Of a DNA stretch of 64,000 nucleotides, positions 51,248-59,044 are shown in pieces. The stretch's first letter is position 1. Each line of letters opens with the position of its first letter. The translations under genes were made by a program, and so were the position numbers. The stretch lies in assembly GCA_039025855.1 (NCBI GenBank), contig JBCCNL010000002.1, positions 62,001-126,000 of the forward strand, written 5' to 3'. The stretch is from JBCCOW01 sp039025855 (GTDB lineage Bacteria > Planctomycetota > Phycisphaerae > Phycisphaerales > Phycisphaeraceae). The notes under the pieces are model-generated. The model was not told the DNA's origin. It was given only the letters and a program-made list of their open reading frames with translations, and made no database searches.

Positions 51248-51425
51248 CGACCTCGTCGCCCGCGCCGACTCCGCCGCCCCCGACCGCCGCTACCTCGCCG
51301 CCACCCCCGCCCAGAGCCTCAGCGTCCCCATCAACCAGCGCTACCTCGAAGCCGATGTAATCCTCCCCATCCTCCGCTACGACGCCGCAGGCAACATCCA
51401 CTATTACCTCGCAGACGCCAGCGAC
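51248..51425 (+). pseudogene. Decayed third RHS tip fragment
   Basis: About 178 bases matching the giant gene's RHS tip (DLVARADSAAPDRRYLAA, then ILRYDAAGNIHYYL). It is closer to copy A than to copy B. Nine bases replace forty-five at the YVYAGEN region, a net loss of 36 bases, and the fragment stops at DASDS, directly against the esterase stop codon. An open frame from 51126 runs through it, but its first 40 codons look random. The 109 bases before it (51139-51247) hold nothing recognisable. It is the scar of a former cassette. Confidence 0.75.
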
Positions 51426-52238
51426 TCACCGCGTCGGCCGAGAAGCCAACTCGCCGAAGAACCGTAGCGTCGTCGCGACATGCTCGGTCCAGTACGGCCA
51501 GTCGTGGTTGCCGGGGAACTCGTCGTAGGTGTGGGGGATGCCGGCGGATTCGAGCTGGGTATGGAGGGTGCGGTTGCCCCTGATGAGCGGGTCGTCGACG
51601 CCACAGTCGAAGCGGAACGGGGGGAGGCGGTCGGCGTTCTGTTTCAGGGCGGTGAAGACGGAGGCGTCCTCAGGTCGGCCGGACCAGGTGTCGAGCGGCT
51701 CTTCGACGAACTGGGACATCTCGTTGAAGACGGTGATTGAAGAGTGGCCCGCGAAGCCGGAGTAACGGTCGGGATGGGTCGCGCCGAGGCGGAGGGCCCC
51801 ATAGCCACCCATCGAGAGGCCAGCGATGAAGTGGGGGGAAGACGGGGCAGTGGGCAGCTTGAGCTCGAGCAGCGCGTCGGGGACGTCCTCGACGATCCAG
51901 CGGTCGAAGCGCCGGCCGCTGTGCGGGAGGTAGGCGCTGCCGTCGTACATGAGCCCGTCGCTGGGCATCGCGAGCAGCATGGGCGGTATCTCGCCGGCGT
52001 CGATCAGGCGCTGACAGGTCAGGTGCACCCCGGCCTTGCCGGCCCAGATCCAGTGGCTGCCGTAAACGCCATGTAGGAGCGTGACCACCGGCAGCTCCGC
52101 GTCGGCGGGCGTATCCCGCGGCACGAACACGCTCAGGTCGCCGCGCCCGACCAAGTTCGGCGTCTTGACCGTGATGTGCCGGAGTCCGGCGGACTCGTAC
52201 GGCGGGTCGGAAAGCTCAAGGGTGCGGAATCGGGACAT
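51426..52238 (-). CDS. Esterase-D-type alpha/beta hydrolase
   Basis: The ATG at 52238 gives 270 residues. The nucleophile elbow is GLSMGGYGALRLG, and HGVYGSHWIW supplies the oxyanion hole; the C-terminal FPGNHDWPYW holds the catalytic His. It belongs to the family that includes S-formylglutathione hydrolase and many carbohydrate esterases; the elbow is closer to the esterase type than to the GHSMGGHG of the hydrolase. There is no signal peptide. It follows the zinc alcohol dehydrogenase gene by 67 bases on the same strand, as in formaldehyde oxidation operons, so release of formate from a thiol adduct is a reasonable inferred role; deacylation of a sugar is the alternative. Confidence 0.82.
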   Translation of the reverse strand: MSRFRTLELSDPPYESAGLRHITVKTPNLVGRGDLSVFVPRDTPADAELPVVTLLHGVYGSHWIWAGKAGVHLTCQRLIDAGEIPPMLLAMPSDGLMYDGSAYLPHSGRRFDRWIVEDVPDALLELKLPTAPSSPHFIAGLSMGGYGALRLGATHPDRYSGFAGHSSITVFNEMSQFVEEPLDTWSGRPEDASVFTALKQNADRLPPFRFDCGVDDPLIRGNRTLHTQLESAGIPHTYDEFPGNHDWPYWTEHVATTLRFFGELASRPTR

Positions 52239-52305
52239 GCCTTCGTTCTCGTTTCGATATGCACCGGGCCTGATCACAGCGCGCCGACCTGGTGAAAATC
52301 AACGA

Positions 52306-53427
52306 CTAGTGGTCAAACTCGATCACACCCTTGGCGATCCGCCCGTGGTGCATGTCGTCAAAGGCCTCGCCCAGCTCCTCCAACGCGTAGGACCGTGAGA
52401 TCATCTCGTCGAGCAACAGATCACCCTTTGCATAAAGGTCCAGGAGCAAGGGCAGGTCGATCGCCGGTCGGCAGCCGCCGTAGAGCGGATTGATGTAGGT
52501 CTTGTCCCACTCGAACAGGCGCATGTCGATCGTGATGTCTTCCTCGATGCCCGAAGCCTGGACCGCGGTGCCGCCGCTGCGCACCATGGCCAACGGAGCC
52601 GCACCGAGCGCGGGGACCGCGGTGCACTCCACCGCCAGGTCCGCGCCACGCCCGCCGCAGAGCCGCTTGACCTTCTCGGCCACCGCCGCGAGGCCGGCGT
52701 CCTGCCGCTCCGCTTGAATCACATGCGTCGCACCGAACGTCTTGGCCATCTCCAGCCGGGTTTCGCTCAGGTCCACCGCGATGACCTTTGCCGCCCCGGC
52801 GATCCGACACCCCTGGATCGCGTTGAGCCCGACCCCGCCGCAGCCCAGGACGACGCAATCGTCGCCCGCCTTGGCCTTCCCGCTGTTCACCGCCGAGCCG
52901 TAGCCGGTCATGACGCCGCAGCCGATGATGCACGCCGAGGACCACGGGATCTCGACGTGGTCGGGGATACGGATAACCGCCTGCTCACGGACGACGGTGT
53001 GGCCGCTCATGGTGCCGAGATGGAACGATCGGCGGATCGGCTTGCCGGTCAGCGTGGTGGCTTCGGCGTGTGCCGCACCCGACGCATCGGGCGCAGTGAC
53101 CTCGTTCCACTGCTCACAGATGTTCTGATGCCCCCGCACACACGCATGACACGTCCCGCAAGGCACAGCCCAGTTCAACAACACCCGATCGCCGGGCACA
53201 ACCGACGTCACCCCCGGCCCCACAGCCGTCACTTCGCCGGCCCCCTCATGCCCCATCACGTGGTGATGGCCCCAGCTCATCGAGTCGTAATCGGTGTGAC
53301 AGATCCCCGACGCCCGGAGCTGGACCGCGACCTCGCCAGCAGCCGGCGCGAAGACCTCGACGTCCTCCAGCGTGTACCCCCCGTGCGTGGTGGAGACAGC
53401 GGCACGGACGATGCGGGCTCGGCTCAT
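52306..53427 (-). CDS. Zinc-dependent alcohol dehydrogenase, class III/thiol-dependent formaldehyde dehydrogenase type
   Basis: A 373-residue medium-chain dehydrogenase. Catalytic zinc ligands are visible as Cys43 (GICHTD), His60-Glu61 (GHEGAGE) and a later Cys in GCGVMTG; structural zinc cysteines are 90, 93, 96 and 104 in CGTCHACVRGHQNIC. NAD binds at GCGGVGLNAIQG. The LLNWAVPCGTC segment and the GCGVMTG loop match class III/S-hydroxymethyl-thiol dehydrogenases, so formaldehyde bound to a thiol is the likely substrate. It is divergent from the formate dehydrogenase gene across 128 bases and is upstream of an esterase-D-like gene, giving a formaldehyde-to-CO2 set. The thiol used is unknown. 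Confidence 0.85.
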   Translation of the reverse strand: MSRARIVRAAVSTTHGGYTLEDVEVFAPAAGEVAVQLRASGICHTDYDSMSWGHHHVMGHEGAGEVTAVGPGVTSVVPGDRVLLNWAVPCGTCHACVRGHQNICEQWNEVTAPDASGAAHAEATTLTGKPIRRSFHLGTMSGHTVVREQAVIRIPDHVEIPWSSACIIGCGVMTGYGSAVNSGKAKAGDDCVVLGCGGVGLNAIQGCRIAGAAKVIAVDLSETRLEMAKTFGATHVIQAERQDAGLAAVAEKVKRLCGGRGADLAVECTAVPALGAAPLAMVRSGGTAVQASGIEEDITIDMRLFEWDKTYINPLYGGCRPAIDLPLLLDLYAKGDLLLDEMISRSYALEELGEAFDDMHHGRIAKGVIEFDH

Positions 53428-53555
53428 ACGCCTAGCTTAAATACTTTATGGATACCGGTCGCCACAACCGGCGGAATCGGCAAGAATCTGTGGAGCCGTG
53501 CAAGGGTCGCTTTTTCCGCCGATCTGTCCCAGCCCATGGATCCCGCGTCACCCTC

Positions 53556-55835
53556 ATGAGTTCCGACACCCCGTCAACCTCCGACCACGCACTTCACGCC
53601 GCTGGTGGATGGGGTGCACTCAAGTCGACACTCCGGCATGTCGGGGCGCAGAAGGGAAAGGTGCAGATCGCGCTGAGCCTGCTCAACCTCAATCAGGCCG
53701 AGGGATTCGACTGCCCCGGCTGTGCCTGGCCCGAGCCAAAGGACCGCTCGCGTTTCGAGTTCTGTGAGAACGGCGCCAAGGCCGTCGCCTGGGAGGCCAC
53801 CAAGAACAAGGTTGGCCCTGAGTTCTTCGCACAGCACGACGTCACGATGCTCCGCAAACAGACCGACTACTGGCTCGAACGCCAAGGCCGGCTCACCCAC
53901 CCCATGCGCTACAACCGCGCAACCGACCGCTACGACCCAGTCTCGTGGGATGACGCGTTCAGCCTGATCGCCGACCACCTCAACAAGCTCGACTCCCCCA
54001 ACGAAGCCGTCTTCTACACCTCGGGACGCACCAGCAACGAAGCTGCGTTCCTGTATCAACTCTTCGGCCGAAAGTTCGGCACCAACAACTTCCCCGACTG
54101 CTCGAACATGTGCCACGAGTCGTCCGGCGTCGCGCTCAATCAAGCCATCGGCGTGGGCAAGGGCACGGTCACCCTTGAGGACTTCGAGCTGGCCGACGCC
54201 ATCTTCGTCGTCGGTCAGAACCCCGGCACCAACCACCCGCGCATGCTCTCCGAGCTGCAGAAGGCCTCGAAGCGCGGCGCGAAGATCGTCTCCATCAACC
54301 CGCTCAGAGAGCGAGGCCTCGAACACTTCGTCCACCCACAACACAAGCTCGCCATGCTCACCAATCAGAGCACGCCGATCTGCTCGCACTTCCTGCAGCC
54401 CACCATCGCCGGCGACCTTGCAGTGTTCAAGGGCCTCTGCAAACTCGTGCTCGATGCCGAAGACGCCAACCCGGGCCATGTGCTGGATCACGCCTTTATC
54501 CGTGAACACACGACCGGGTGCGAAGCGTTCCTCGACGACCTGCGAAGGGCCGACTGGAGCGAGATCGAAACCCAGTCCGGCCTGACCAAACAGCAAATCC
54601 AAACCATCGCCGACGTCTACCTCGTTTCGCAGCGCGTCATCATCTGCTGGGCCATGGGCCTCACCCAACAACGCCACGGCGTCGCCACCATCCAGATGGC
54701 GGTCAACCTGCTGCTCATGGGTGGGCACCTCGGCAAGCCTGGGGCCGGCGCCTGTCCTGTCCGTGGCCACTCCAACGTGCAGGGCGACCGCACCATGGGC
54801 ATCTGGGAGATTCCCCCCGCCTGGTCGCCCCGCCTCGGCGAAGTCTTCGGCTTCACCCCACCCACCGAGCATGGCTACGACGTCGTCGCCGCCATCGCCG
54901 CGATGCGCGACGCCAAAGCCAAGGTGTTCTTCGGCATGGGTGGTAACTTCGCCGCCGCCACGCCCGACTCCGACGTCACCTACGCCGCCCTCGAGAACTG
55001 CAGCCTCACCGTCCATGTCTCCACCAAGCTCAACCGCTCGCATACCGTCATCGGCGAGGACGCCCTGATCCTGCCCTGCCTCGGCCGGACCGAACGCGAC
55101 GAAACACCCGCCGGCCTCCAACGCGTCACCGTCGAAGACTCCATGTCCATGGTCCACGCTTCCACCGGCAAGAACACGCCCGCCTCCAAGCACCTGCTCA
55201 GCGAGCCCGCCATCGTCTGCGGCATGGCCCGCGCCACCCTCGGCCCGGACGACCCCACGCCATGGGAACACTTCGCCGAGGACTACGACCGCATCCGCGA
55301 CAAGGTTGCCGAAGTCATCCCCGGCTTCGCCGACTTCAACCGCAAGGTCGACCCCGACCAGAACCCCGGCGGCTTCTACCTCGGCAACGCCGCCCGCAAC
55401 CGGGTCTGGAACAACGCCAACCGCAAAGCCCTCTTCACCGTCGCGGACATCCCCGACACCACGCTGCCAACAGGCCAGATCAAGCTCATGACCATGCGCA
55501 GCCACGATCAGTACAACACCACCGTCTACGGCCTCAACGACCGCTACCGCAACATCGAGAACGAGCGCGAGATCCTATTCGCCAACGCAGAAGACCTCGC
55601 CGACCGCGGTCTCACCGACGGCGACCGTGTCGATATCGAAAGCCACTCCACCGACGGGATCAAACGCCGTGTGACGGGCTTCCGCCTCGTGGCCTACGAC
55701 CTGCCGCGTGGCTGTGCCGCAGGCTACTTCCCCGAACTCAACCCACTGGTCAGTCTCGGCTCGGTCGCCAAGCGATCCAACACGCCGGTCTCTAAGCTGA
55801 TCCCGATCACCTTCAGTAAGACCGACAACGCATGA
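53556..55835 (+). CDS. FdhF/YdeP-family molybdopterin oxidoreductase (formate-dehydrogenase-like)
   Basis: The ATG at 53556 gives 759 residues; an in-frame ATG at 53448 would add 36 residues that look non-native. A CPGC pair (Cys53, Cys56) opens the molybdopterin domain, followed by YTSGRTSNEAAF, DCSNMCHESSG near the metal site, VGQNPGTNHPRM and the C-terminal MTMRSHDQYNT cap. It lacks the full N-terminal four-cysteine cluster of classical formate dehydrogenases, as YdeP-type proteins do. The next gene, fdhD, overlaps by ATGA and supplies sulfur to such enzymes, which supports activity. Substrate formate is likely, but YdeP-type proteins are not all proven formate dehydrogenases. It has no signal peptide, so it is cytoplasmic. 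Confidence 0.88.
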   Translation: MSSDTPSTSDHALHAAGGWGALKSTLRHVGAQKGKVQIALSLLNLNQAEGFDCPGCAWPEPKDRSRFEFCENGAKAVAWEATKNKVGPEFFAQHDVTMLRKQTDYWLERQGRLTHPMRYNRATDRYDPVSWDDAFSLIADHLNKLDSPNEAVFYTSGRTSNEAAFLYQLFGRKFGTNNFPDCSNMCHESSGVALNQAIGVGKGTVTLEDFELADAIFVVGQNPGTNHPRMLSELQKASKRGAKIVSINPLRERGLEHFVHPQHKLAMLTNQSTPICSHFLQPTIAGDLAVFKGLCKLVLDAEDANPGHVLDHAFIREHTTGCEAFLDDLRRADWSEIETQSGLTKQQIQTIADVYLVSQRVIICWAMGLTQQRHGVATIQMAVNLLLMGGHLGKPGAGACPVRGHSNVQGDRTMGIWEIPPAWSPRLGEVFGFTPPTEHGYDVVAAIAAMRDAKAKVFFGMGGNFAAATPDSDVTYAALENCSLTVHVSTKLNRSHTVIGEDALILPCLGRTERDETPAGLQRVTVEDSMSMVHASTGKNTPASKHLLSEPAIVCGMARATLGPDDPTPWEHFAEDYDRIRDKVAEVIPGFADFNRKVDPDQNPGGFYLGNAARNRVWNNANRKALFTVADIPDTTLPTGQIKLMTMRSHDQYNTTVYGLNDRYRNIENEREILFANAEDLADRGLTDGDRVDIESHSTDGIKRRVTGFRLVAYDLPRGCAAGYFPELNPLVSLGSVAKRSNTPVSKLIPITFSKTDNA

Positions 55836-56710
55836 CCCCTTCGCCCCCGAACGCTGAACCCACACCGATACGCGTGGATGACACCGCGACCATAAAGCCC
55901 GTCCTCAAGATCGAGTCCGGCCAGCCCCCCCGACGCATCACCGACGAACTCGCCGGCGAAGAGCCGCTGGAGATCCGTGTCCGCGGCCAGGCCGTCTCCG
56001 TCACTATGCGGACCCCCCATCCCGATCCCAACCGCCGCCACCGTCACGACACCGAGCTCGCGCTCGGCTTCCTCCAAAGCGAGGGAGTCATCCACAATGC
56101 GTCTGACGTCACCGCCGTCGAGCCCTGCGGCCGACCCGCCAATACCCACGGCAACATCCTCAACGTGTTCCTCGCGCCGCACTGCGACTTCGACCCCAGC
56201 CGGTTGACCCGGCACGTCTTCGCCTCGTCTAGCTGTGGCTTGTGCGGCAAGGCGTCGATCGAAGCCGTCCACCAACACTGCGATCCGATCGGGCACACGA
56301 GTCAGATCAGCAGCGACACCCTGCTATCTCTTCCAGACAAGCTCCGCGCTACGCAACCGACGTTCGACCGCACCGGCGGCCTACACGCCGCAGCCCTTTT
56401 CAATACAAGTGGCGACCTGCTGGTCGTCCGCGAGGACATCGGCCGGCATAACGCCGTCGACAAGACGCTCGGGCACGCACTCTTTCACCGCTGGCCGCCG
56501 CTCGACGACCACGTCCTCCTGGTCAGTGGACGGGCCTCGTTCGAAATCATGCAGAAGGCACTCGCCGCGCAGATCGCCATCGTCGCCGCGGTCAGTGCAC
56601 CGTCGAGTCTCGCCGTTGAGTTCAGCCACGACAGCCAACAGACCCTGATCGGATTCCTCCGCGACGGGCGGATGAACGTCTACAGCCGTGAAGACCGCGT
56701 CGTGTTCTAA
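55832..56710 (+). CDS. fdhD: FdhD sulfurtransferase for molybdenum enzyme maturation
   Basis: A 292-residue protein with an N-terminal extension of about 35 residues. FdhD hallmarks: the redox-active SSCGLCG with Cys135 and Cys138, then REDIGRHNAVDK, LLVSGRASFEIMQKA and AVSAPSSLAVE. It moves sulfur from a cysteine desulfurase to the molybdenum cofactor of formate dehydrogenase. The ATG overlaps the stop codon of the molybdoenzyme gene by four bases, so the pair is translationally coupled. It ends eight bases from the convergent sulfatase gene. Confidence 0.95.
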   Translation: MTPSPPNAEPTPIRVDDTATIKPVLKIESGQPPRRITDELAGEEPLEIRVRGQAVSVTMRTPHPDPNRRHRHDTELALGFLQSEGVIHNASDVTAVEPCGRPANTHGNILNVFLAPHCDFDPSRLTRHVFASSSCGLCGKASIEAVHQHCDPIGHTSQISSDTLLSLPDKLRATQPTFDRTGGLHAAALFNTSGDLLVVREDIGRHNAVDKTLGHALFHRWPPLDDHVLLVSGRASFEIMQKALAAQIAIVAAVSAPSSLAVEFSHDSQQTLIGFLRDGRMNVYSREDRVVF

Positions 56711-56718
56711 AAGAAACC

Positions 56719-58137
56719 TCACTCGTCCGGCGGACCCTTGCTGATCGAACCGTGCAGCTCATCGAGCAGTTGAAAGTACTTGCCGTGTGAAACAAAGCGT
56801 GTGTCTTCGTTGCCAGCATTCCACTGGTCATACGCACGTCGCAGCTCGTCGACCAGCTCGGGACGTTCCGCAGCGAGATCGTTCGACTCGCCCGGATCGT
56901 CACGGATATTGAACAGCTGAACCGGCGTCTTGCCCCCGCCGGGCTTGGTCAGCTTGTTGCCATCCTTGTCGATGACCGCCCAGATCACGTTGTTGTTCTG
57001 CCTGAAGAAGACGTGCTCGTGGGCCGGCTGCATCGGGTCGGCTGAGACACGCTCGATCAGGTTCGCGCCCTCCATGTCCGACTCGTCCGCGCCGGCGACG
57101 GCCGCAATGGTCCGGGTCATGTCGATCGACAACGCCGGGTACGGGTAGGTCTTCCCCGCCTCCAGCGTGCCGGGCCAGTACAGGAAGTACGGCACGTGAA
57201 TGCCACCTTCATGAAGGTACCCCTTGCCGCCCTTGAACGGCGCGTTTCGGGTAATGCCCCACGTCTCCTCAACGTTCTTGTAGCCCTTCTCCGGGCCGCC
57301 GTTGTCGCTCTGGAAGAGAATCAGCGTGTTCTCATCCAAGCCAAGCTCTTCGAGCTTCTGAACGACCCGCCCGATGTCGCGGTCCATCTCAACCACCATC
57401 GCACCATAAATGCGACGGAACCGCCGCTCGATATGACTCAGCTCATCCATGGTCGCCTTCGGTGCCTGGAACGGACCGTGCGGCGCGTTGTAGGCGAGGT
57501 ACAGAAAGAACGGTTGGTCCTTGTTGCCCTCGATGAACGCCAATGCCTGATCGGTGAGCTGGTTCGTGAGGTACCCCTCGACGTTGACGAACTTTCGGTC
57601 GTCGATCAGCGGGTGGTAGTACGGCTTATGCAGGCGGGTGCTGTCGACATGGAAGTAGTCGTGCCCGCCGCCAATCATGCCAAAAAACCGATCGAACCCA
57701 CGCTTGAGCGGGTGGTGGTTCGGGCTGGTCCCGAGGTGCCACTTGCCGACCAGTCCGGTGGTGTAGCCAACCTTCTTGAGTCGTTCGGCGATAGTGATTT
57801 CTTCGACCGGCAATCCCGCGACCATGTCGTGTGGGGCGTTCGGCACGTTGTTCTCGTAACCAAATCGCTGTTGGTACTTGCCGGTGATGAGGGCGGCCCG
57901 CGTCGGTGAACAGAACGAGTGGTTCGAATAGCCCATCGTGAACTTCACGCCGCCGTTCGCAAGCCGGTCGAGGTTCGGTGTCGGGAAGTCGGGGTTCCCG
58001 GTGTACCCCAGATCACCGTAACCCAGGTCATCGGCCAAGATCAGGATGACATTTGGCTTGTCCGCCATCGCGGAGTGGCTGGGCAATCCACACGCCATCA
58101 AAAAAGCTGCAGCGAAGATCATTTGGATGCACTTCAA
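56719..58137 (-). CDS. Secreted sulfatase (formylglycine type)
   Basis: A 472-residue sulfatase. Translation from TTG at 58137 is supported by an AAAGG eight bases upstream; an ATG at 58122 is possible. The first 25 residues form a signal peptide (AAAFLMACGLPSHSAMA). CSPTR (Cys76 to Arg80) is the formylglycine signature, with Asp36-Asp37 as metal ligands and HLGTSPNHHP and QSDNGG further on. It resembles arylsulfatase A-type S1 enzymes acting on sulfated algal polysaccharides. It should act in the periplasm or outside, unlike the leaderless sulfatase at 7984-9411. It follows the ABC transporter genes on the same strand. Confidence 0.92.
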   Translation of the reverse strand: MKCIQMIFAAAFLMACGLPSHSAMADKPNVILILADDLGYGDLGYTGNPDFPTPNLDRLANGGVKFTMGYSNHSFCSPTRAALITGKYQQRFGYENNVPNAPHDMVAGLPVEEITIAERLKKVGYTTGLVGKWHLGTSPNHHPLKRGFDRFFGMIGGGHDYFHVDSTRLHKPYYHPLIDDRKFVNVEGYLTNQLTDQALAFIEGNKDQPFFLYLAYNAPHGPFQAPKATMDELSHIERRFRRIYGAMVVEMDRDIGRVVQKLEELGLDENTLILFQSDNGGPEKGYKNVEETWGITRNAPFKGGKGYLHEGGIHVPYFLYWPGTLEAGKTYPYPALSIDMTRTIAAVAGADESDMEGANLIERVSADPMQPAHEHVFFRQNNNVIWAVIDKDGNKLTKPGGGKTPVQLFNIRDDPGESNDLAAERPELVDELRRAYDQWNAGNEDTRFVSHGKYFQLLDELHGSISKGPPDE

Positions 58138-58183
58138 TTCAATCGCCTTTCATTCATATGTTGGATCAGACACCGTCGGTTGG

Positions 58184-59044
58184 TCATCCCTTCATCCCGC
58201 TCGTGGCCACGCCCTCGATGAAGTACCGCTGGGCGGCGAAGAACAGCACGACGCAAGGCAGCATGCAGACAAAGCTCGCCGCCATCAGGAGGTGGGCGTC
58301 GCTGAGGCCGTACTGCCCACGGAACGCGTTGAGCGCGAGCGCGAGCGTGTGGTTTTCCGGGCTGTTCAGATAGATCAGCGGTCCCAGGAAGTCGTTCCAC
58401 GTGCCCATGAAGGTATAGATCGCGGTGATCGCAATCACGGGCTTGCTCAGCGGCAGCATCAGCTGCCAATAGATCCGCATGTTGCTCGCACCGTCGATCC
58501 GGGCGGCCTCGACGAGGTCCTCGGGGATCTGGCTGAAGAACTGCCGGAACATGAACACGAAGAACGGACCGGCCAAACACATCGGCAAGACCAACGGCCA
58601 GAACGTGTCGATCACCCCCAGATGCTTCCACAAGACAAACACCGGGATCATCGTCACCTGCGGCGGCAGCATCATCGTGCTCAGCATCAGCATGAACAGG
58701 AACTTTCGGCCACGGAAGCGGAACCGCGCGAACCCAAACCCCACCAGCGAGCTGCTGATCACCATGCCCACGATGCTGAAGAAGGTCACGAACACCGTGT
58801 TGGCCAGCGCGTTGGCGAAGTCCATGCGTGCCAGCGACTCAGGGTAGTTGCTCCACCGGGGGCCTTCGCTGCCAAAGCCGACCCAGACCTCGCCGCTCTG
58901 CACGACCTGCTCCGAGCTCAACGAGCTCTTGACCATCCAGGCGAACGGCAGGAGCAGCACCAGCGACCCGGCGATCAGCGAGACCCACACGAAGACGCGG
59001 AGCTTGTCGACCGGCTTCCGGGTTGGCGCGGCGTAGCCGATCAC
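58184..59044 (-). CDS. Carbohydrate ABC transporter permease (MalG type)
   Basis: A 286-residue inner-membrane protein with six predicted helices. It starts with GTG overlapping the upstream gene's stop (GTGA) and has a GAGGGG ribosome site. The EAA loop is EAARIDGASNMRIYWQLMLPL, which contacts the ATPase. It is the second permease of an importer whose first permease and binding protein are fused in the upstream gene. No ATPase gene is in the window, so it presumably uses a shared MsmK/UgpC-type ATPase. The likely cargo is a mono- or oligosaccharide. Confidence 0.92.
   Translation of the reverse strand: MIGYAAPTRKPVDKLRVFVWVSLIAGSLVLLLPFAWMVKSSLSSEQVVQSGEVWVGFGSEGPRWSNYPESLARMDFANALANTVFVTFFSIVGMVISSSLVGFGFARFRFRGRKFLFMLMLSTMMLPPQVTMIPVFVLWKHLGVIDTFWPLVLPMCLAGPFFVFMFRQFFSQIPEDLVEAARIDGASNMRIYWQLMLPLSKPVIAITAIYTFMGTWNDFLGPLIYLNSPENHTLALALNAFRGQYGLSDAHLLMAASFVCMLPCVVLFFAAQRYFIEGVATSGMKG

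Noticed and set aside
53574..55505. A minus-strand frame of 643 codons opposite the molybdoenzyme
   Set aside because: It is a composition shadow; the plus strand has CPGC, molybdopterin motifs and a coupled fdhD.
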